Shown here: piece by piece, positions 16,655-26,153 of the stretch | Position numbering within the stretch: the stretch's first letter is position 1 | Layout: each line of letters begins with the position of its first letter | NCBI RefSeq assembly: GCF_007641235.1 | Contig: NZ_CP038157.1 | Location: forward strand, 992,001-1,056,000 | Direction: 5' to 3' | DNA length: 64,000 bases | Source of the DNA: Corynebacterium sanguinis | GTDB taxonomy: Bacteria; Actinomycetota; Actinomycetes; Mycobacteriales; Mycobacteriaceae | Translations under genes and position numbers: made by a program | The notes under the pieces: generated by a model | What the model was told of the DNA's origin: nothing | The model's input: the letters and a program-made list of their open reading frames with translations, nothing else | Database searches by the model: none

Positions 16655-17323
16655 TACCGCAATAAAGCGCGTCACCCACGCAAGTACCTGCAGTCCCCGC
16701 AGCACATGCACCTCCGCCGCGGCCCGCTGCCACGCCACATCGCGGGATTGCTCCGACATGCGGTACAGCCCCGCAACGGGGCCCTCGCGTACCGTCCACG
16801 TCTCGTCCAGGACCTCACCCGTCCTGACCTGCAGGTCGATGATCCGCTGCGCCTCGTAGCCCGGCGCGGTGATGTTGGCGCGGTACTTGTACGTGTCCAG
16901 TCCGCCGACGCTGCCCGGGCCGAGGTAGTCGAGCCGCGCCGGGGTGTCGAACGTCCCGGGCGCGAACGGGTCGGAATAGGGGTAGGAGATCCGCTCTGGG
17001 CGGTAGGGAAACACGTAGGTCAGCCCCGCCCGGCCATCGACGGGCAGGGCGGTGCTGGCGTGGACGGTGTAGGAGTCAGCCAACTCGTTCCCGCCGAGCA
17101 CGGTCATGGCGTTGATGACAACCTGGCCGGACTCGGGGCCCTCGGACGTCGAGAACCTTTTCGTCAGCTCCGCCGGTCCATCGAAAGTGACCACGGAGGT
17201 CTCCCCGGGGTGGATCGTGCGCTGCTGCGCGATCACCACCGGCGAGATCAAGTTCAGGACGAAGCCGGCGACGAGCACCACGAGGCACTTCGCTAACGTC
17301 CGCCTGACTCCTACACTGTTCAT
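16613..17323 (-). CDS. pgfA: PgfA-like DUF3068 protein (Rv0227c type)
   Basis: Protein of 236 residues: one N-terminal membrane segment (CLVVLVAGFVLNLISPVVIA), an extracytoplasmic beta-rich domain with YVFPYRPERISYPYSDPFAP, and one C-terminal helix. Mycobacterial PgfA (Rv0227c) is a periplasmic-domain partner of MmpL3 in trehalose-mycolate trafficking and polar growth. This copy is clearly shorter than the roughly 400-residue mycobacterial protein. The assignment rests on topology and on its place between the Rv0226c-like gene and the Rv0228-like acyltransferase. The last codons lie in repeat copy 2. Confidence 0.78.
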   Translation of the reverse strand: MNSVGVRRTLAKCLVVLVAGFVLNLISPVVIAQQRTIHPGETSVVTFDGPAELTKRFSTSEGPESGQVVINAMTVLGGNELADSYTVHASTALPVDGRAGLTYVFPYRPERISYPYSDPFAPGTFDTPARLDYLGPGSVGGLDTYKYRANITAPGYEAQRIIDLQVRTGEVLDETWTVREGPVAGLYRMSEQSRDVAWQRAAAEVHVLRGLQVLAWVTRFIAVVALAWAAVAVARR

Positions 17324-17356
17324 ATCGCTAACACTCTACTTCCCGAGCTCGAGGGC

Positions 17357-18376
17357 TTGCGCGCTGTCGCCGCCCTCGGCATCGTCGTCACGCACGTCGC
17401 CTTCCAGACCGCGACGTACCACCCGGTGCTGGAGCGCTTCGATTACTTCGTCGCGGTGTTTTACGCTTTGTCGGCGTTCCTGCTGACGCGCGGGGGACAG
17501 CGCTCGGGGTACTACCGTCGTCGCCTAGCGCGGCTCGCGCCTGCCTATCTCGTCTGCGTCGCAGTGGTTCTGGCGACGCTGCCGGAGCTGGCGCACATCT
17601 CGCCGCCGCAGGTTCTGGCGCAGGTCTTCATGGTGCAGATCTACCTTCCCGACGGCCTCGTCGCCGGGTTGACGCAGATCTGGTCGCTCTGCGTGGAAGT
17701 GGCCTTCTACCTGGTTTTGCCCCTGTACCTGCGCTTATCGACGCCCCACCGCACGCTCACCCTCGCCGTGACGATCCCCCTGTCACTGGCGTGGCCGTGG
17801 GCTATTGCGGGTGTTACGGCAGTGAACATGCAGATCTGGCCGCCGTCGTACGTGCTGTGGTTCGCCGTCGGTCTCATCCTGGCGGAGCTGGAGCGGATCG
17901 GGGTGAGCTACCGCGGCCCCCGCCTGCCATTCGCACTTGTGGCGCTACCCGTTGCGTGGTTCGCGGGTGTCGTGGGGCCGGCGGGGTTGGAGCACCCCTC
18001 GCCGGCGGAGTTCAACGCGCGCGTGATCCTGGGCGCCCTGTTCGCGGCGCTGGTGGTTGCGCCGTTTGCCCTCTCGCCGCGCGAGGATGGCGTACTGGCT
18101 TCGAGCGCGATGCGACGTCTCGGGAGGTGGTCGTACTCGATCTTCCTGTGGCACGTCTGGGTGCTGTCGTTTGCCTTCCCGCTGCTCGGGGTGCCCGTCT
18201 TTGGCGGGCATTTCGCCGCGGTGCTGGTACTTACGGTGGCGTTTAGCGTGGCCGTGTCCTACGTCTCTTACGAGCTCGTGGAGGTGCCGGGTGCGCGCTG
18301 GGTCACCTCCCGGTTCCACCGAAACTCGGACACCCCTAACCTGGTCCGAGTTTCGGTGGAACCGGCGCACTCTTAG
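17357..18376 (+). CDS. tmaT: Membrane acyltransferase TmaT (trehalose monomycolate O-acetyltransferase)
   Basis: Acyltransferase-3 family protein with about ten membrane segments. The family start signature ELEGLRAVAALGIVVTH is present, with the catalytic His of VVTH. In C. glutamicum TmaT (Rv0228 orthologue) acetylates trehalose monomycolate before MmpL-dependent export. The annotated TTG 17357 falls inside the LEGLR signature, so translation must begin upstream. Between the in-frame stop and 17357 there is no ATG, GTG or TTG; the frame passes ATC at 17324 and CTA at 17336. Either a rare start codon is used or the sequence has an error. The last codons lie within a large hairpin. Confidence 0.8.
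   Translation: MRAVAALGIVVTHVAFQTATYHPVLERFDYFVAVFYALSAFLLTRGGQRSGYYRRRLARLAPAYLVCVAVVLATLPELAHISPPQVLAQVFMVQIYLPDGLVAGLTQIWSLCVEVAFYLVLPLYLRLSTPHRTLTLAVTIPLSLAWPWAIAGVTAVNMQIWPPSYVLWFAVGLILAELERIGVSYRGPRLPFALVALPVAWFAGVVGPAGLEHPSPAEFNARVILGALFAALVVAPFALSPREDGVLASSAMRRLGRWSYSIFLWHVWVLSFAFPLLGVPVFGGHFAAVLVLTVAFSVAVSYVSYELVEVPGARWVTSRFHRNSDTPNLVRVSVEPAHS
18310..18365. repeat. 21-bp perfect inverted repeat at the end of tmaT
   Basis: Two 21-base arms (18310-18330 and 18345-18365) are exact reverse complements around a 14-base loop. The structure lies inside the last codons of tmaT and faces the convergent aftD gene. It could act as a bidirectional terminator, although neither side has a T-run, or be a dispersed repeat. 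Confidence 0.9.
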
Positions 18377-18409
18377 GCGTCCGGGTTTAGGGGGAAGGGG
18401 AGGGCAGCG

Positions 18410-21325
18410 CTAGTCGTCGGGAAACGCCAGCGCCGCCACGGCCACGCACCCGGCGAAGAGCACCAGCACGGAAGAACCCGCGTAGTTCTCCCCCGGCCAC
18501 GGGGCGCGCGCCAGCCACAGCCCCATGAAACCGGCGGCGCCGGCGCTTAAGCCCCACGCCGGGATGGCGGTGAAGCGCCGCACAGCCCACGCCAGCGCCA
18601 CCGCAACCGCGCCGGGAACAAGGCCCACCGCCAGCGCCGTGAGCAGCGGGGATATCGGCGTCGACGCGGAAGACGGAGTGAAGCGCGAGATGTTGCGCCA
18701 CCGCACCCACAGGCACAACGCCACGGTGAGTAGAGAGACCACGGCGCCGAGCAGCAGGCTCCACCGGTACGGAGCGTCGCCGGCAAAGCGCATCTCAAAC
18801 GTTCCGCTCACGCCCGCTGGCACGCGAAACGCCTGCATGCCGGCGTCGATACGCACCGGCTCCAGCTCGACTCCGCCGACGCTCGCGCGCAACCCCTCGT
18901 TGAAGCCGCGCGCGGTGAGGATGAGCTGCTCGCGTGCCGACGCCCCCACCACGCCCCCGAAAGCCTCCGCGCGAGCCGTGGGCACCTCGCCGCGCGTGAT
19001 GGTGATGGTCTCGGCGTCGGTGACTAGCTCGTGCGCCCCGGCGGGGAGGAACACCTCGCCCTCGACCGCCTCGCCGTTGATGGTGGCGGGGGCGCTGAGC
19101 TTCCAGCGCGCGTCGGCGGCGGTGGTGAACCGGCGCTGCAACACGTCGGTGTGGGGGAGCAGGCGTTGGAAGAAGTAGGTGTCGGCCGTGCCGGGGACGT
19201 CGACAATGCGGCGCACCCCGGTGTCCAGCTCGGCGATCCCGACCGGTTCCGTCAGCTCGATGCGCACCGTGTCGCCGGGGACGCTGACCGTGCGCGGCTG
19301 CTCCGCCACCAGGGAAAGATCCCGAGACTGACCGTCGGAGACCACGCGCACCACCGTGGAGTCGGTCGCGGTTATCGTGACGTTCCCGTCGGCAACGGTC
19401 GAGGAAATCCAGCCGGTATCGCCCGGCGCGGGCCACCAGGCCGTGTCCTCCAGGCCGTCGAAGGCGGCCGTGAGCGAGCGCGACGGGTTCGCCCCGCCGA
19501 AAGCGGTGGCGTCAGCGGCCGAACTCGACGCCGAAGCGGTGCCGCCCGACATGTCCACCCCGACGCGCGTGCCGGCGGAGGGGTAGTCCGGCAGGCGGTT
19601 GCGCACGTCCGCACCCTCCTCGGGCGAGGCGAGGTGCGCCGAGACGGCCGAATCGAGGGTGCCGTAGTTGCGCACCGCGGCGGCCGGGGTGTCGGTGACA
19701 ATCTGCGCCTCCGAATCCACCAGCTGGGCGGGGAAGTAGCCGTAGCGCTGCCACAACAGGGCCAGCACCTCGCCACCGCCATCGACGCGCACGGGCGCAT
19801 CCGAGGTCGCCATCATGCCGCGCTCGGGGGAGATGAGGTGGATCTCCAGCTCGCCGAACGTCGCGTCCGGCTCACCCGGCCACTCGGCGCGCGCGCCGGA
19901 GTCGAGATCACCGCGCACGACCACCGCGCCAACGCCGATGGAGCGCAGCGCGTCGGTATCCAGGGCCTCCATCTGGCCGTCGAGGCCGCGGATCGCCTCC
20001 GGATCCACCAGGGGGATCGCGTCGCGCACGGCAAAGGGAACGTGTGCCACGGCCTGGATCGGCTCGTCGCGTGTCCACCCCCACGTCTGCCGCGCGAACG
20101 ACGCCGGCGGGATGACCACGGTGCGGGTTGCGCCGACGTGCTGGTCAAGCCAGTGCCCCGCGGCAACCCAGTCCGGGGACACCTTAGACCACGTGCCGGT
20201 CGGCAACAGCCGCAGCGACCACGCCGGGGCCACGGCGGCGGCAACCACCAGAGACACCGCCACCACACCGGGGGCGCGCACCTTCGAAACAACCCAGCCC
20301 ACGCCCAGCACTAGCGGCAGGCGCACCAGCGGATCAAACTTGTGCAGGTTGCGAAACGGGGCCAGGGGGCCGTCGTAAAGCGAAGGCAGAAAGTGCGCGG
20401 TGGCCAAGATGGCCACCCCAAGCGAGAACACAACCACGAGAAAGCCGCGCCAGGGCATGTCCGCGCGCGCGAGCCCGGCCAGCCCGAGCGCGGCGACGGC
20501 CATGGTCGCCAGGATAAAGACCGGCTCCGAGACCAGCAGGAACCCGGCAGTGCGCTCGGTATCCACAAACGGCGCCCAGCTCGTCGTGCCGCGCAGCACC
20601 TCGGCCAGGTTGAGCCAGTAAGAGGTGACAAACGCCGACTCGATGAACTCGGTAAACGGCGGGGAGTAGCGCCCCAGCACCAGCAGCGGCCCGAGCCACC
20701 AGGCGCTGACAAGGACGCAGCCCGCGACGTAGAGCGCCGCGCGCGAGAACTCGCGGCGCCACACAAGCAGCACGAACGCCGGCAGGCACGCCGCGATGGT
20801 GGCCGTGGCGTTGACCGCGCCCATCAGGGCCACCGCCACGAGAGCCGGCGCGACCTGCGGGCGCCGGTTGAGCAGCGGCAAAATGGTCCACGGCACCAAC
20901 GCCACCGGCCACGCCTCGGAGGAAATCGCCGTCAGCGTCGTCACGATGCGCGGGCTCAGCGCGTAGAGCAGCGCGGGTATCACCCCCGGCACACCCATGC
21001 GCCGCGCCACGGCGAGCGTGCCGGAGTACGCGATGCACAGCACAAGCACCCACCACAGTCTCTGCAGCACCCAATCAGGCAGTGGCAGCAGGAAGAACGG
21101 TCCCTGCGGAAAGAGGTAGCCGTAGGCCTGGTTCTGAATCTGGCCGAGCGTGAAGTGATCCGTCCACGCGCGCGTCGCCGAGGCGAGGAACGCGCCGGGG
21201 TTGTGGGTGAGGTTGAACTTGGTGTCCGCCGCGACTTGGCCCGGCGGCTGGGCGAAGGAAACGAGTGCCAGCGCCAACCAGCCGAGCAGGTGGGCGGCGA
21301 GCGGGTGTTGCAGGTGGGCGCGCAC
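18410..21325 (-). CDS. aftD: Arabinofuranosyltransferase AftD
   Basis: GT-C membrane glycosyltransferase of 971 residues that adds arabinofuranose branches to arabinogalactan and lipoarabinomannan. The N-terminal half holds the polytopic GT-C core, with the Asp of VAADTKFNLTHNPG near residue 34 as the expected catalytic site. The large extracytoplasmic C-terminal half includes beta-sandwich, carbohydrate-binding-like sequence, and membrane segments close the protein. It is shorter than mycobacterial AftD (about 1400 residues), as is usual in corynebacteria. The start is GTG 21325, 9 bp behind the DUF2613 gene, so the two are an operon. Confidence 0.92.
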   Translation of the reverse strand: MRAHLQHPLAAHLLGWLALALVSFAQPPGQVAADTKFNLTHNPGAFLASATRAWTDHFTLGQIQNQAYGYLFPQGPFFLLPLPDWVLQRLWWVLVLCIAYSGTLAVARRMGVPGVIPALLYALSPRIVTTLTAISSEAWPVALVPWTILPLLNRRPQVAPALVAVALMGAVNATATIAACLPAFVLLVWRREFSRAALYVAGCVLVSAWWLGPLLVLGRYSPPFTEFIESAFVTSYWLNLAEVLRGTTSWAPFVDTERTAGFLLVSEPVFILATMAVAALGLAGLARADMPWRGFLVVVFSLGVAILATAHFLPSLYDGPLAPFRNLHKFDPLVRLPLVLGVGWVVSKVRAPGVVAVSLVVAAAVAPAWSLRLLPTGTWSKVSPDWVAAGHWLDQHVGATRTVVIPPASFARQTWGWTRDEPIQAVAHVPFAVRDAIPLVDPEAIRGLDGQMEALDTDALRSIGVGAVVVRGDLDSGARAEWPGEPDATFGELEIHLISPERGMMATSDAPVRVDGGGEVLALLWQRYGYFPAQLVDSEAQIVTDTPAAAVRNYGTLDSAVSAHLASPEEGADVRNRLPDYPSAGTRVGVDMSGGTASASSSAADATAFGGANPSRSLTAAFDGLEDTAWWPAPGDTGWISSTVADGNVTITATDSTVVRVVSDGQSRDLSLVAEQPRTVSVPGDTVRIELTEPVGIAELDTGVRRIVDVPGTADTYFFQRLLPHTDVLQRRFTTAADARWKLSAPATINGEAVEGEVFLPAGAHELVTDAETITITRGEVPTARAEAFGGVVGASAREQLILTARGFNEGLRASVGGVELEPVRIDAGMQAFRVPAGVSGTFEMRFAGDAPYRWSLLLGAVVSLLTVALCLWVRWRNISRFTPSSASTPISPLLTALAVGLVPGAVAVALAWAVRRFTAIPAWGLSAGAAGFMGLWLARAPWPGENYAGSSVLVLFAGCVAVAALAFPDD

Positions 21326-21334
21326 GCGGAGCGC

Positions 21335-21553
21335 CTACTGGCGGGAGCCGTACTCCGGGCCACCCAGCACGGCTTGGTCGGCGGTGACCGCGTTGCCCGC
21401 CGGGACCGTGGACTGCCCCGAGAACGCGGCGATGCCGATCACACCGATGGCGCCGAGCACGATACCCACCACGGCGCTGGCAAGCACACTGGTGGCGGCG
21501 CGGCGCGGAGCGGAGGCGGCCCCTGTGGCGTCAATGGCAACTGCGCTAGACAT
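21335..21553 (-). CDS. DUF2613 small membrane protein (Rv0236A-like)
   Basis: A 72-residue protein with one membrane helix (SVLASAVVGIVLGAIGVIGI) and a short C-terminal outside part. It corresponds to Rv0236A, which lies upstream of aftD in mycobacteria. Its function is unknown; constant linkage to aftD suggests an accessory role. ATG 21553 is used; a TTG three codons upstream is less likely. Confidence 0.82.
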   Translation of the reverse strand: MSSAVAIDATGAASAPRRAATSVLASAVVGIVLGAIGVIGIAAFSGQSTVPAGNAVTADQAVLGGPEYGSRQ

Positions 21554-21625
21554 GGTGACCAATCGTAGCAGCCTTGCCGTGGCAGGTAGAGTAAGTGCGC
21601 GTCACGGGAGGAAAGGAGGCCGCGG

Positions 21626-22783
21626 ATGGGCCGAGTGCGCATCGCTGTGGCCACGGTGACGTCTTCGGCCCTGGTCAGCACGGTGTTGGCGTGTGCGCCG
21701 GCGCCGCACGTGGTGGAGACGACGCTGACGGTGACCTCCACGCAGACTGTAACCAGCACGGCCCCGCCGCCCCCGCCGAGCGCCGCGCAGCGCGTCCCGG
21801 ACGACCTGCGCGCGAAGGTCGCCTCGTTGATGGTCGTCGGTGTAGCCAATTACGACCAGGCTCGTTTCGCCCTCGATCAGGGCGCCGGCGGGTTGTTCAT
21901 CCCCTCGTGGGCGGACCCGGCGCTGCTTGTCGAGCCGGGCCGCGACATCAACGCCCTGCGCGCCGAGTACGACCGGCCGTTCTCCGTCGCCGTGGATTTC
22001 GAGGGCGGGCGAGTGCAGCGCCACACGCAGGTCTTCGGGCAGTGGATGCCGCCGCGCGCGCTGGCCGGGCAACCGGACGAAGTAATCCAGGGCTCCGGCT
22101 ACGACATCGGCCGCTCGCTGCGCGAGCGCGGCGTCAACGTCGACTACGCCCCGCTGCTTGACCTCGACGTCACCGGCCTCAACATCATCGGCGACCGCTC
22201 CTTCGGCGCGGAGCCGGGCGACGTGGCGCGCGTCGGCGGGCTGTTCTCGCAAGGGCTTGTCGACGCCGGCGTGACCCCCACCTTCAAGCACTTCCCCGGC
22301 CACGGCCGCGCCACGGGGGACACGCACCTGACGCTGGCCACGACACCTCCCCTCGACGTGCTGGAGGGCTCGGACATGCAGCCTTACGCAGAGGTGCTGC
22401 CTTCCCGCCCGACGGCGTCGGTGATGATGGGCCACATGATCGTGCCGGGCCTTGGCGGCGGCGACGTGCCCAGCTCCTTGAACCCGGAGGCCTACCGCAT
22501 CCTGCGCGAGGGCGATTACCCGGGCGGCGAGCCCTTCGACGGGGTGATCGTCACCGATGACCTGTCGGGGATGCGCGGCATCACGGACTACCGCCCCACC
22601 CCGGAGTCGGTGCGCGACGCGATCGCCGCCGGGGCGGATCAGGCACTGTGGTCATCGGGGGAGGACCTCGTGGCAATTATCGACCTGGTTACCTCGGCCG
22701 CCGCGGACGGGACAATCGCGCCCGAGCGCATCGACGCCGCCGCGGTGCGCACGCAGCAGCAGTTAATCGATGTCGGGCTCTAA
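21626..22783 (+). CDS. lpqI: Lipoprotein LpqI, GH3 beta-N-acetylglucosaminidase (NagZ type)
   Basis: A 385-residue lipoprotein: signal peptide with lipobox VLAC and Cys23, a Thr/Pro-rich linker, then a GH3 catalytic domain. The NagZ signature KHFPGHGRATGDTH gives the catalytic His of the dyad, and VTDDLSGM the nucleophile region. It releases GlcNAc from muropeptides during peptidoglycan turnover at the outer face of the membrane. A strong GGAGGAAAGGAGG lies before the ATG. Order next to aftD matches Rv0236c-Rv0237. Confidence 0.92.
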   Translation: MGRVRIAVATVTSSALVSTVLACAPAPHVVETTLTVTSTQTVTSTAPPPPPSAAQRVPDDLRAKVASLMVVGVANYDQARFALDQGAGGLFIPSWADPALLVEPGRDINALRAEYDRPFSVAVDFEGGRVQRHTQVFGQWMPPRALAGQPDEVIQGSGYDIGRSLRERGVNVDYAPLLDLDVTGLNIIGDRSFGAEPGDVARVGGLFSQGLVDAGVTPTFKHFPGHGRATGDTHLTLATTPPLDVLEGSDMQPYAEVLPSRPTASVMMGHMIVPGLGGGDVPSSLNPEAYRILREGDYPGGEPFDGVIVTDDLSGMRGITDYRPTPESVRDAIAAGADQALWSSGEDLVAIIDLVTSAAADGTIAPERIDAAAVRTQQQLIDVGL

Positions 22784-22798
22784 GGTAATCTTGTTGAG

Positions 22799-24493
22799 GT
22801 GACTACGGTAAATGCAACAGGTGCCCGTGGTGGGCGCGGGGTCAGCACCGGGAAGATTCTCCTCGGTGTGCTGCTCGGTGTGCTCGCGGTGCTGCTCGCG
22901 ATCTACCTCGCCGACCTCGCAATGAACCGCGGGAACGTGCCGCGTGGCACCGCCGTCGGCGGTGTCGAGATCGGCGGCATGAGCCAGGACGAGGCCACCG
23001 CGAAGCTCGAAGCAGAGCTCGGCGAGACGGCGAGTAACCCGGTGACGGTGAAGGCGGCGACGCAAAGCTCGCAGCTCGTGCCCGCCGAATCCGGCCTCGG
23101 CATCGACTGGGAGGCGACCGTAGCAAGCGCGGGCGAAGAGTCCGCGAACCCGTTCACTCGCCTCGCCGGGTTGTTTCGCACACGCGAAGTCGACATTGTG
23201 TCGACCGTGAACGAGGCCGCTCTCACCCCGCAGCTTGAGCGAGTGGCCGGCGAGTTGCACCTCGACCCCGCCGACGGCGCGATCGCCATCGAAGGCGGCG
23301 AGGCGAAAGTGACCGAACCGGTGCCGGGCCAGGAGGTTGACAAAACCGAGCTGTTCGAACGTGTCACCACCGGCTGGCTCAACCCCGACGGTGTGGAGGT
23401 CGAGCCGCGCGAGATCGAACCCGCTATCGGCGACCAGGCGATCAAGGAAGCCTTAGACGGGCCGGTTAAGGCGGCGCTGTCCGGAGCGTTGACACTGCAC
23501 GGTCGCGACGGCGTCGACGGTGTCATTGCCCAAGAGCGCATCGGCGAGGTCGTCCAGTTCCCCAACGTCGACGGCAAAATCGCCCCCGAGGTGAACGTGG
23601 AAAGCGCCCAGGGCATCTTGGGCGAGCAGCTCGCTGCGACCGAGACGCAGATGAAAAACGCGCGCGTGCTGCCCGGCGGCGGGGTGGAACCGTCCGTCGA
23701 CGGCTCCATTATCGACTGGGAGGCCGCGATGGACGGTTTCGACGAGCGGTTGATCGGTTCCGCCGAGCGCACCTGGGACGCGCAATACAAGGCCCGCCCG
23801 GCAGACTTCACTACAGAGGAAGCCCAACGTGCCACCTTCGACCAGGTGGTGGGAAGTTTCACCACCGGCGGGTACAGGGGCGCATCCGGCACGAACATCG
23901 CTACGGTGGCCCGCGTTGTCAACGGCGCAATTGTCAACCCCGGTGAAACCTTCTCGCTCAACGGCTACACCGGCGCGCGCGGTGCCGCGCAGGGTTACGT
24001 CGAGTCGGTCATCATCGAAAATGGACGCCCCGGCAAGGCAGTGGGTGGCGGAATCTCCCAATTTGCCACGACCTTGTACAACGCGGCTTACTTTGCCGGC
24101 ATGACGGATGTCGCCTCCACCCCGCACTCCTACTACATCTCACGCTACCCGGCTGGCAGGGAGGCGACCGTGTATGAAGGGGCGATTGACCTGCAATTCC
24201 GCAACGATTCGCCCCACCCGGTCAAGATTTCCACGAGCGTCGGGGGCGGCGAGGTGACGGTGAGCCTGATGGGCACCAAGACCGTCGAGGTGGAGTCCAT
24301 CAACGGAGGGCGCTGGGCCTACACCTCGCCGAAGCCCGTGACGGTGACGAGCGGTGACTGCATTCCCTCGGGCGGGGCGCAGGGCTTTACCACCTCCGAT
24401 ACCCGGATTGTGCGTGACCTCAGCGGCAATGAGATCAGTCGCAACACCTCCACCACGGTCTACGACCCGCAGCCCATCGTGCGCTGCGGGTAG
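22799..24493 (+). CDS. VanW-family protein with peptidoglycan-binding-like domains
   Basis: Protein of 564 residues: an N-terminal cytoplasmic tail, one membrane helix (ILLGVLLGVLAVLLAIYLAD), two repeated YoaR/PG_binding_4-like domains (about residues 60-320), then the VanW domain (about 350-500) with FSLNGYTGARGAAQGYVES and GGGISQFATTLYNAAYFAG. It is anchored outside the cell and presumably acts on or binds peptidoglycan; the exact reaction is unknown. GTG 22799 starts 15 bp after lpqI, so co-transcription is likely. Confidence 0.87.
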   Translation: MTTVNATGARGGRGVSTGKILLGVLLGVLAVLLAIYLADLAMNRGNVPRGTAVGGVEIGGMSQDEATAKLEAELGETASNPVTVKAATQSSQLVPAESGLGIDWEATVASAGEESANPFTRLAGLFRTREVDIVSTVNEAALTPQLERVAGELHLDPADGAIAIEGGEAKVTEPVPGQEVDKTELFERVTTGWLNPDGVEVEPREIEPAIGDQAIKEALDGPVKAALSGALTLHGRDGVDGVIAQERIGEVVQFPNVDGKIAPEVNVESAQGILGEQLAATETQMKNARVLPGGGVEPSVDGSIIDWEAAMDGFDERLIGSAERTWDAQYKARPADFTTEEAQRATFDQVVGSFTTGGYRGASGTNIATVARVVNGAIVNPGETFSLNGYTGARGAAQGYVESVIIENGRPGKAVGGGISQFATTLYNAAYFAGMTDVASTPHSYYISRYPAGREATVYEGAIDLQFRNDSPHPVKISTSVGGGEVTVSLMGTKTVEVESINGGRWAYTSPKPVTVTSGDCIPSGGAQGFTTSDTRIVRDLSGNEISRNTSTTVYDPQPIVRCG

Positions 24494-24502
24494 CGCGCCG
24501 CG

Positions 24503-26134
24503 CTAGTAGGTCACGTCGCGGGTGCCGAACATGTCGAGGTCCATCGGGCACGTGTCGTCGCCAAGCTCACGTTCGATCAGCGCGTTGAGCTTGGCCAACA
24601 GCGTGGCGACTAGCTCTTCGTCGTAGCGAGGGTGCTCCGGGTTGCCCAGGTTTTCCAGCTCATTAGGGTCCTCCACCAGATCGTGCAGGGACACATCCGA
24701 GGTGGCGTAGAGCTCCTCAACCGTGGACGGGGTGCAGTACTCTTCCGGTGAGAACCAACGCACCAGTTTGTAGCGCCATCGACGACCGCGCGGAAGAAGG
24801 ATCGGCGCGTGAAGTCGGGCGCGCCGAACTTCTCACCCGCTTCGCGCATCTTTTCCTCGCGCAACTCTGTGTCCAGCGGCAGGTCCACCAACTCGCCGAG
24901 TGCGCCTGTCACAGCCCACGCCGGGTCGAGTTGGTGCAATCCTTCCCACATCAACAGCGCACCGTCACCGGGCTCGCTGGCGCTGCCGCGCGGCGGTACC
25001 GTCGAGGTTGGGTTGGTCAGCACTGCGGAGAGGTTGCGGCCCGGTAGAGCGGGGTAGCGTTTAGTGCGGGTGGCGTCGTCAAGCCCGGCAAAAGCGAGGG
25101 CGGTGGGCACGAGATCGATGTGCGAACCGACAGCGGTGCTCTCGACGCCCTGCGCCCCGCCGGGGACCACGGCTGTCATATTCACCACGGTCGCCTCGTC
25201 GAAGTGGATGCCACCCTTCTGCGTCATGCCGTGGGCGCCGTTCATCTCGCCGTGGTCGGACGTGAAGATGACCACCGTGTTGTCCCACAGGCCCTGGGCG
25301 GTGAGCTCGTCGAGGATCTTGCCGAACTCGGCATCGACAAGTCGCATGCAGTTAATCAGGTAGTTGCGACGCTGCTTCCAAATATCGGCGCGGCCCTTCG
25401 GCACGTCGGTGTAGTTGAGCTGCGCGAACTCCTTGTAGTTGTGCGGGCCTAGCGGTTGCTGCGCCATGTCGTCGTCGACCGATTCCGGAAGGGCAGGGTC
25501 CCACCAGCGCTCGAGCTCCGCCATGGAGGGCAAACCGTGCAGCTTCGGGCGCATCACGCCATTTTCGTGGCCCAGCTCGTCCTGATCCGCCAGGTAGTAC
25601 ATAATGTCGTGGGGGTTGACCATGGATGAGATCAGCAGCCAGGGCTGGTCCTTCGGTGCTTTGTATCGCAGCCAATCGACTGTCTCCATCGCAACCGTGC
25701 CGTCCTTGACCTGGCCCTCGAGCGGGCGGCCCCAGTTGTCACCCCAGAGCTGGTAGTCGGAGAAGCTGAACTTCTCGAGCACCTCCGAGGTGCCAAAGCC
25801 GGTGTCCGAGAGGTGCCACTTGCCCTTGAACGCGGTGTAATAGCCCTGTTCGCGCATCATGTGCCCGAGCGTGGGGGTGTCCGGTGTCAGTGGCTTGATC
25901 CAGGCGAAGTCCGTGTTGTCCCACGTGCCCAGCGTTTTCGCGTGCTGGCCGGTCCACATCGCGGTACGAGACGGTGTGCACTGCGGAACCGTGCAATAGT
26001 GTTGATCGAGGGTGACGCCTTTGTCCATCAGCGACTGCAGTGCGGGAAGCTCGACGTCGTCGGGAAGTTCCATGCGCATGTCTCACTGGTCCATGCAGAG
26101 AATGAGAATGTTGGATTGTGTTATGCCACCCCAT
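24503..26134 (-). pseudogene. Broken Cys-type sulfatase (choline-sulfatase-like)
   Basis: The readable frames together give a complete sulfatase. The formylglycine motif CTPSR is intact (in the stretch HYCTVPQCTPSRTAMWTG), as are the later GEMNGAHGMTQKGG and C-terminal segments. There are at least three lesions. The likely start (ATG 26134 behind AAAGGTCG) is out of frame with SNILILCMDQ. A TGA at 26085-26083 follows that metal-binding MDQ segment. A one-base loss near 24775-24779 shifts the end, after VVDG, into another frame where the expected RYKLVRWFSPEEY continues. Restart at ATG 26079 would lose the metal-binding Asp. It lies behind the BASS transporter gene. Confidence 0.88.
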
Positions 26135-26153
26135 AGTATCGACCTTTACGTGG

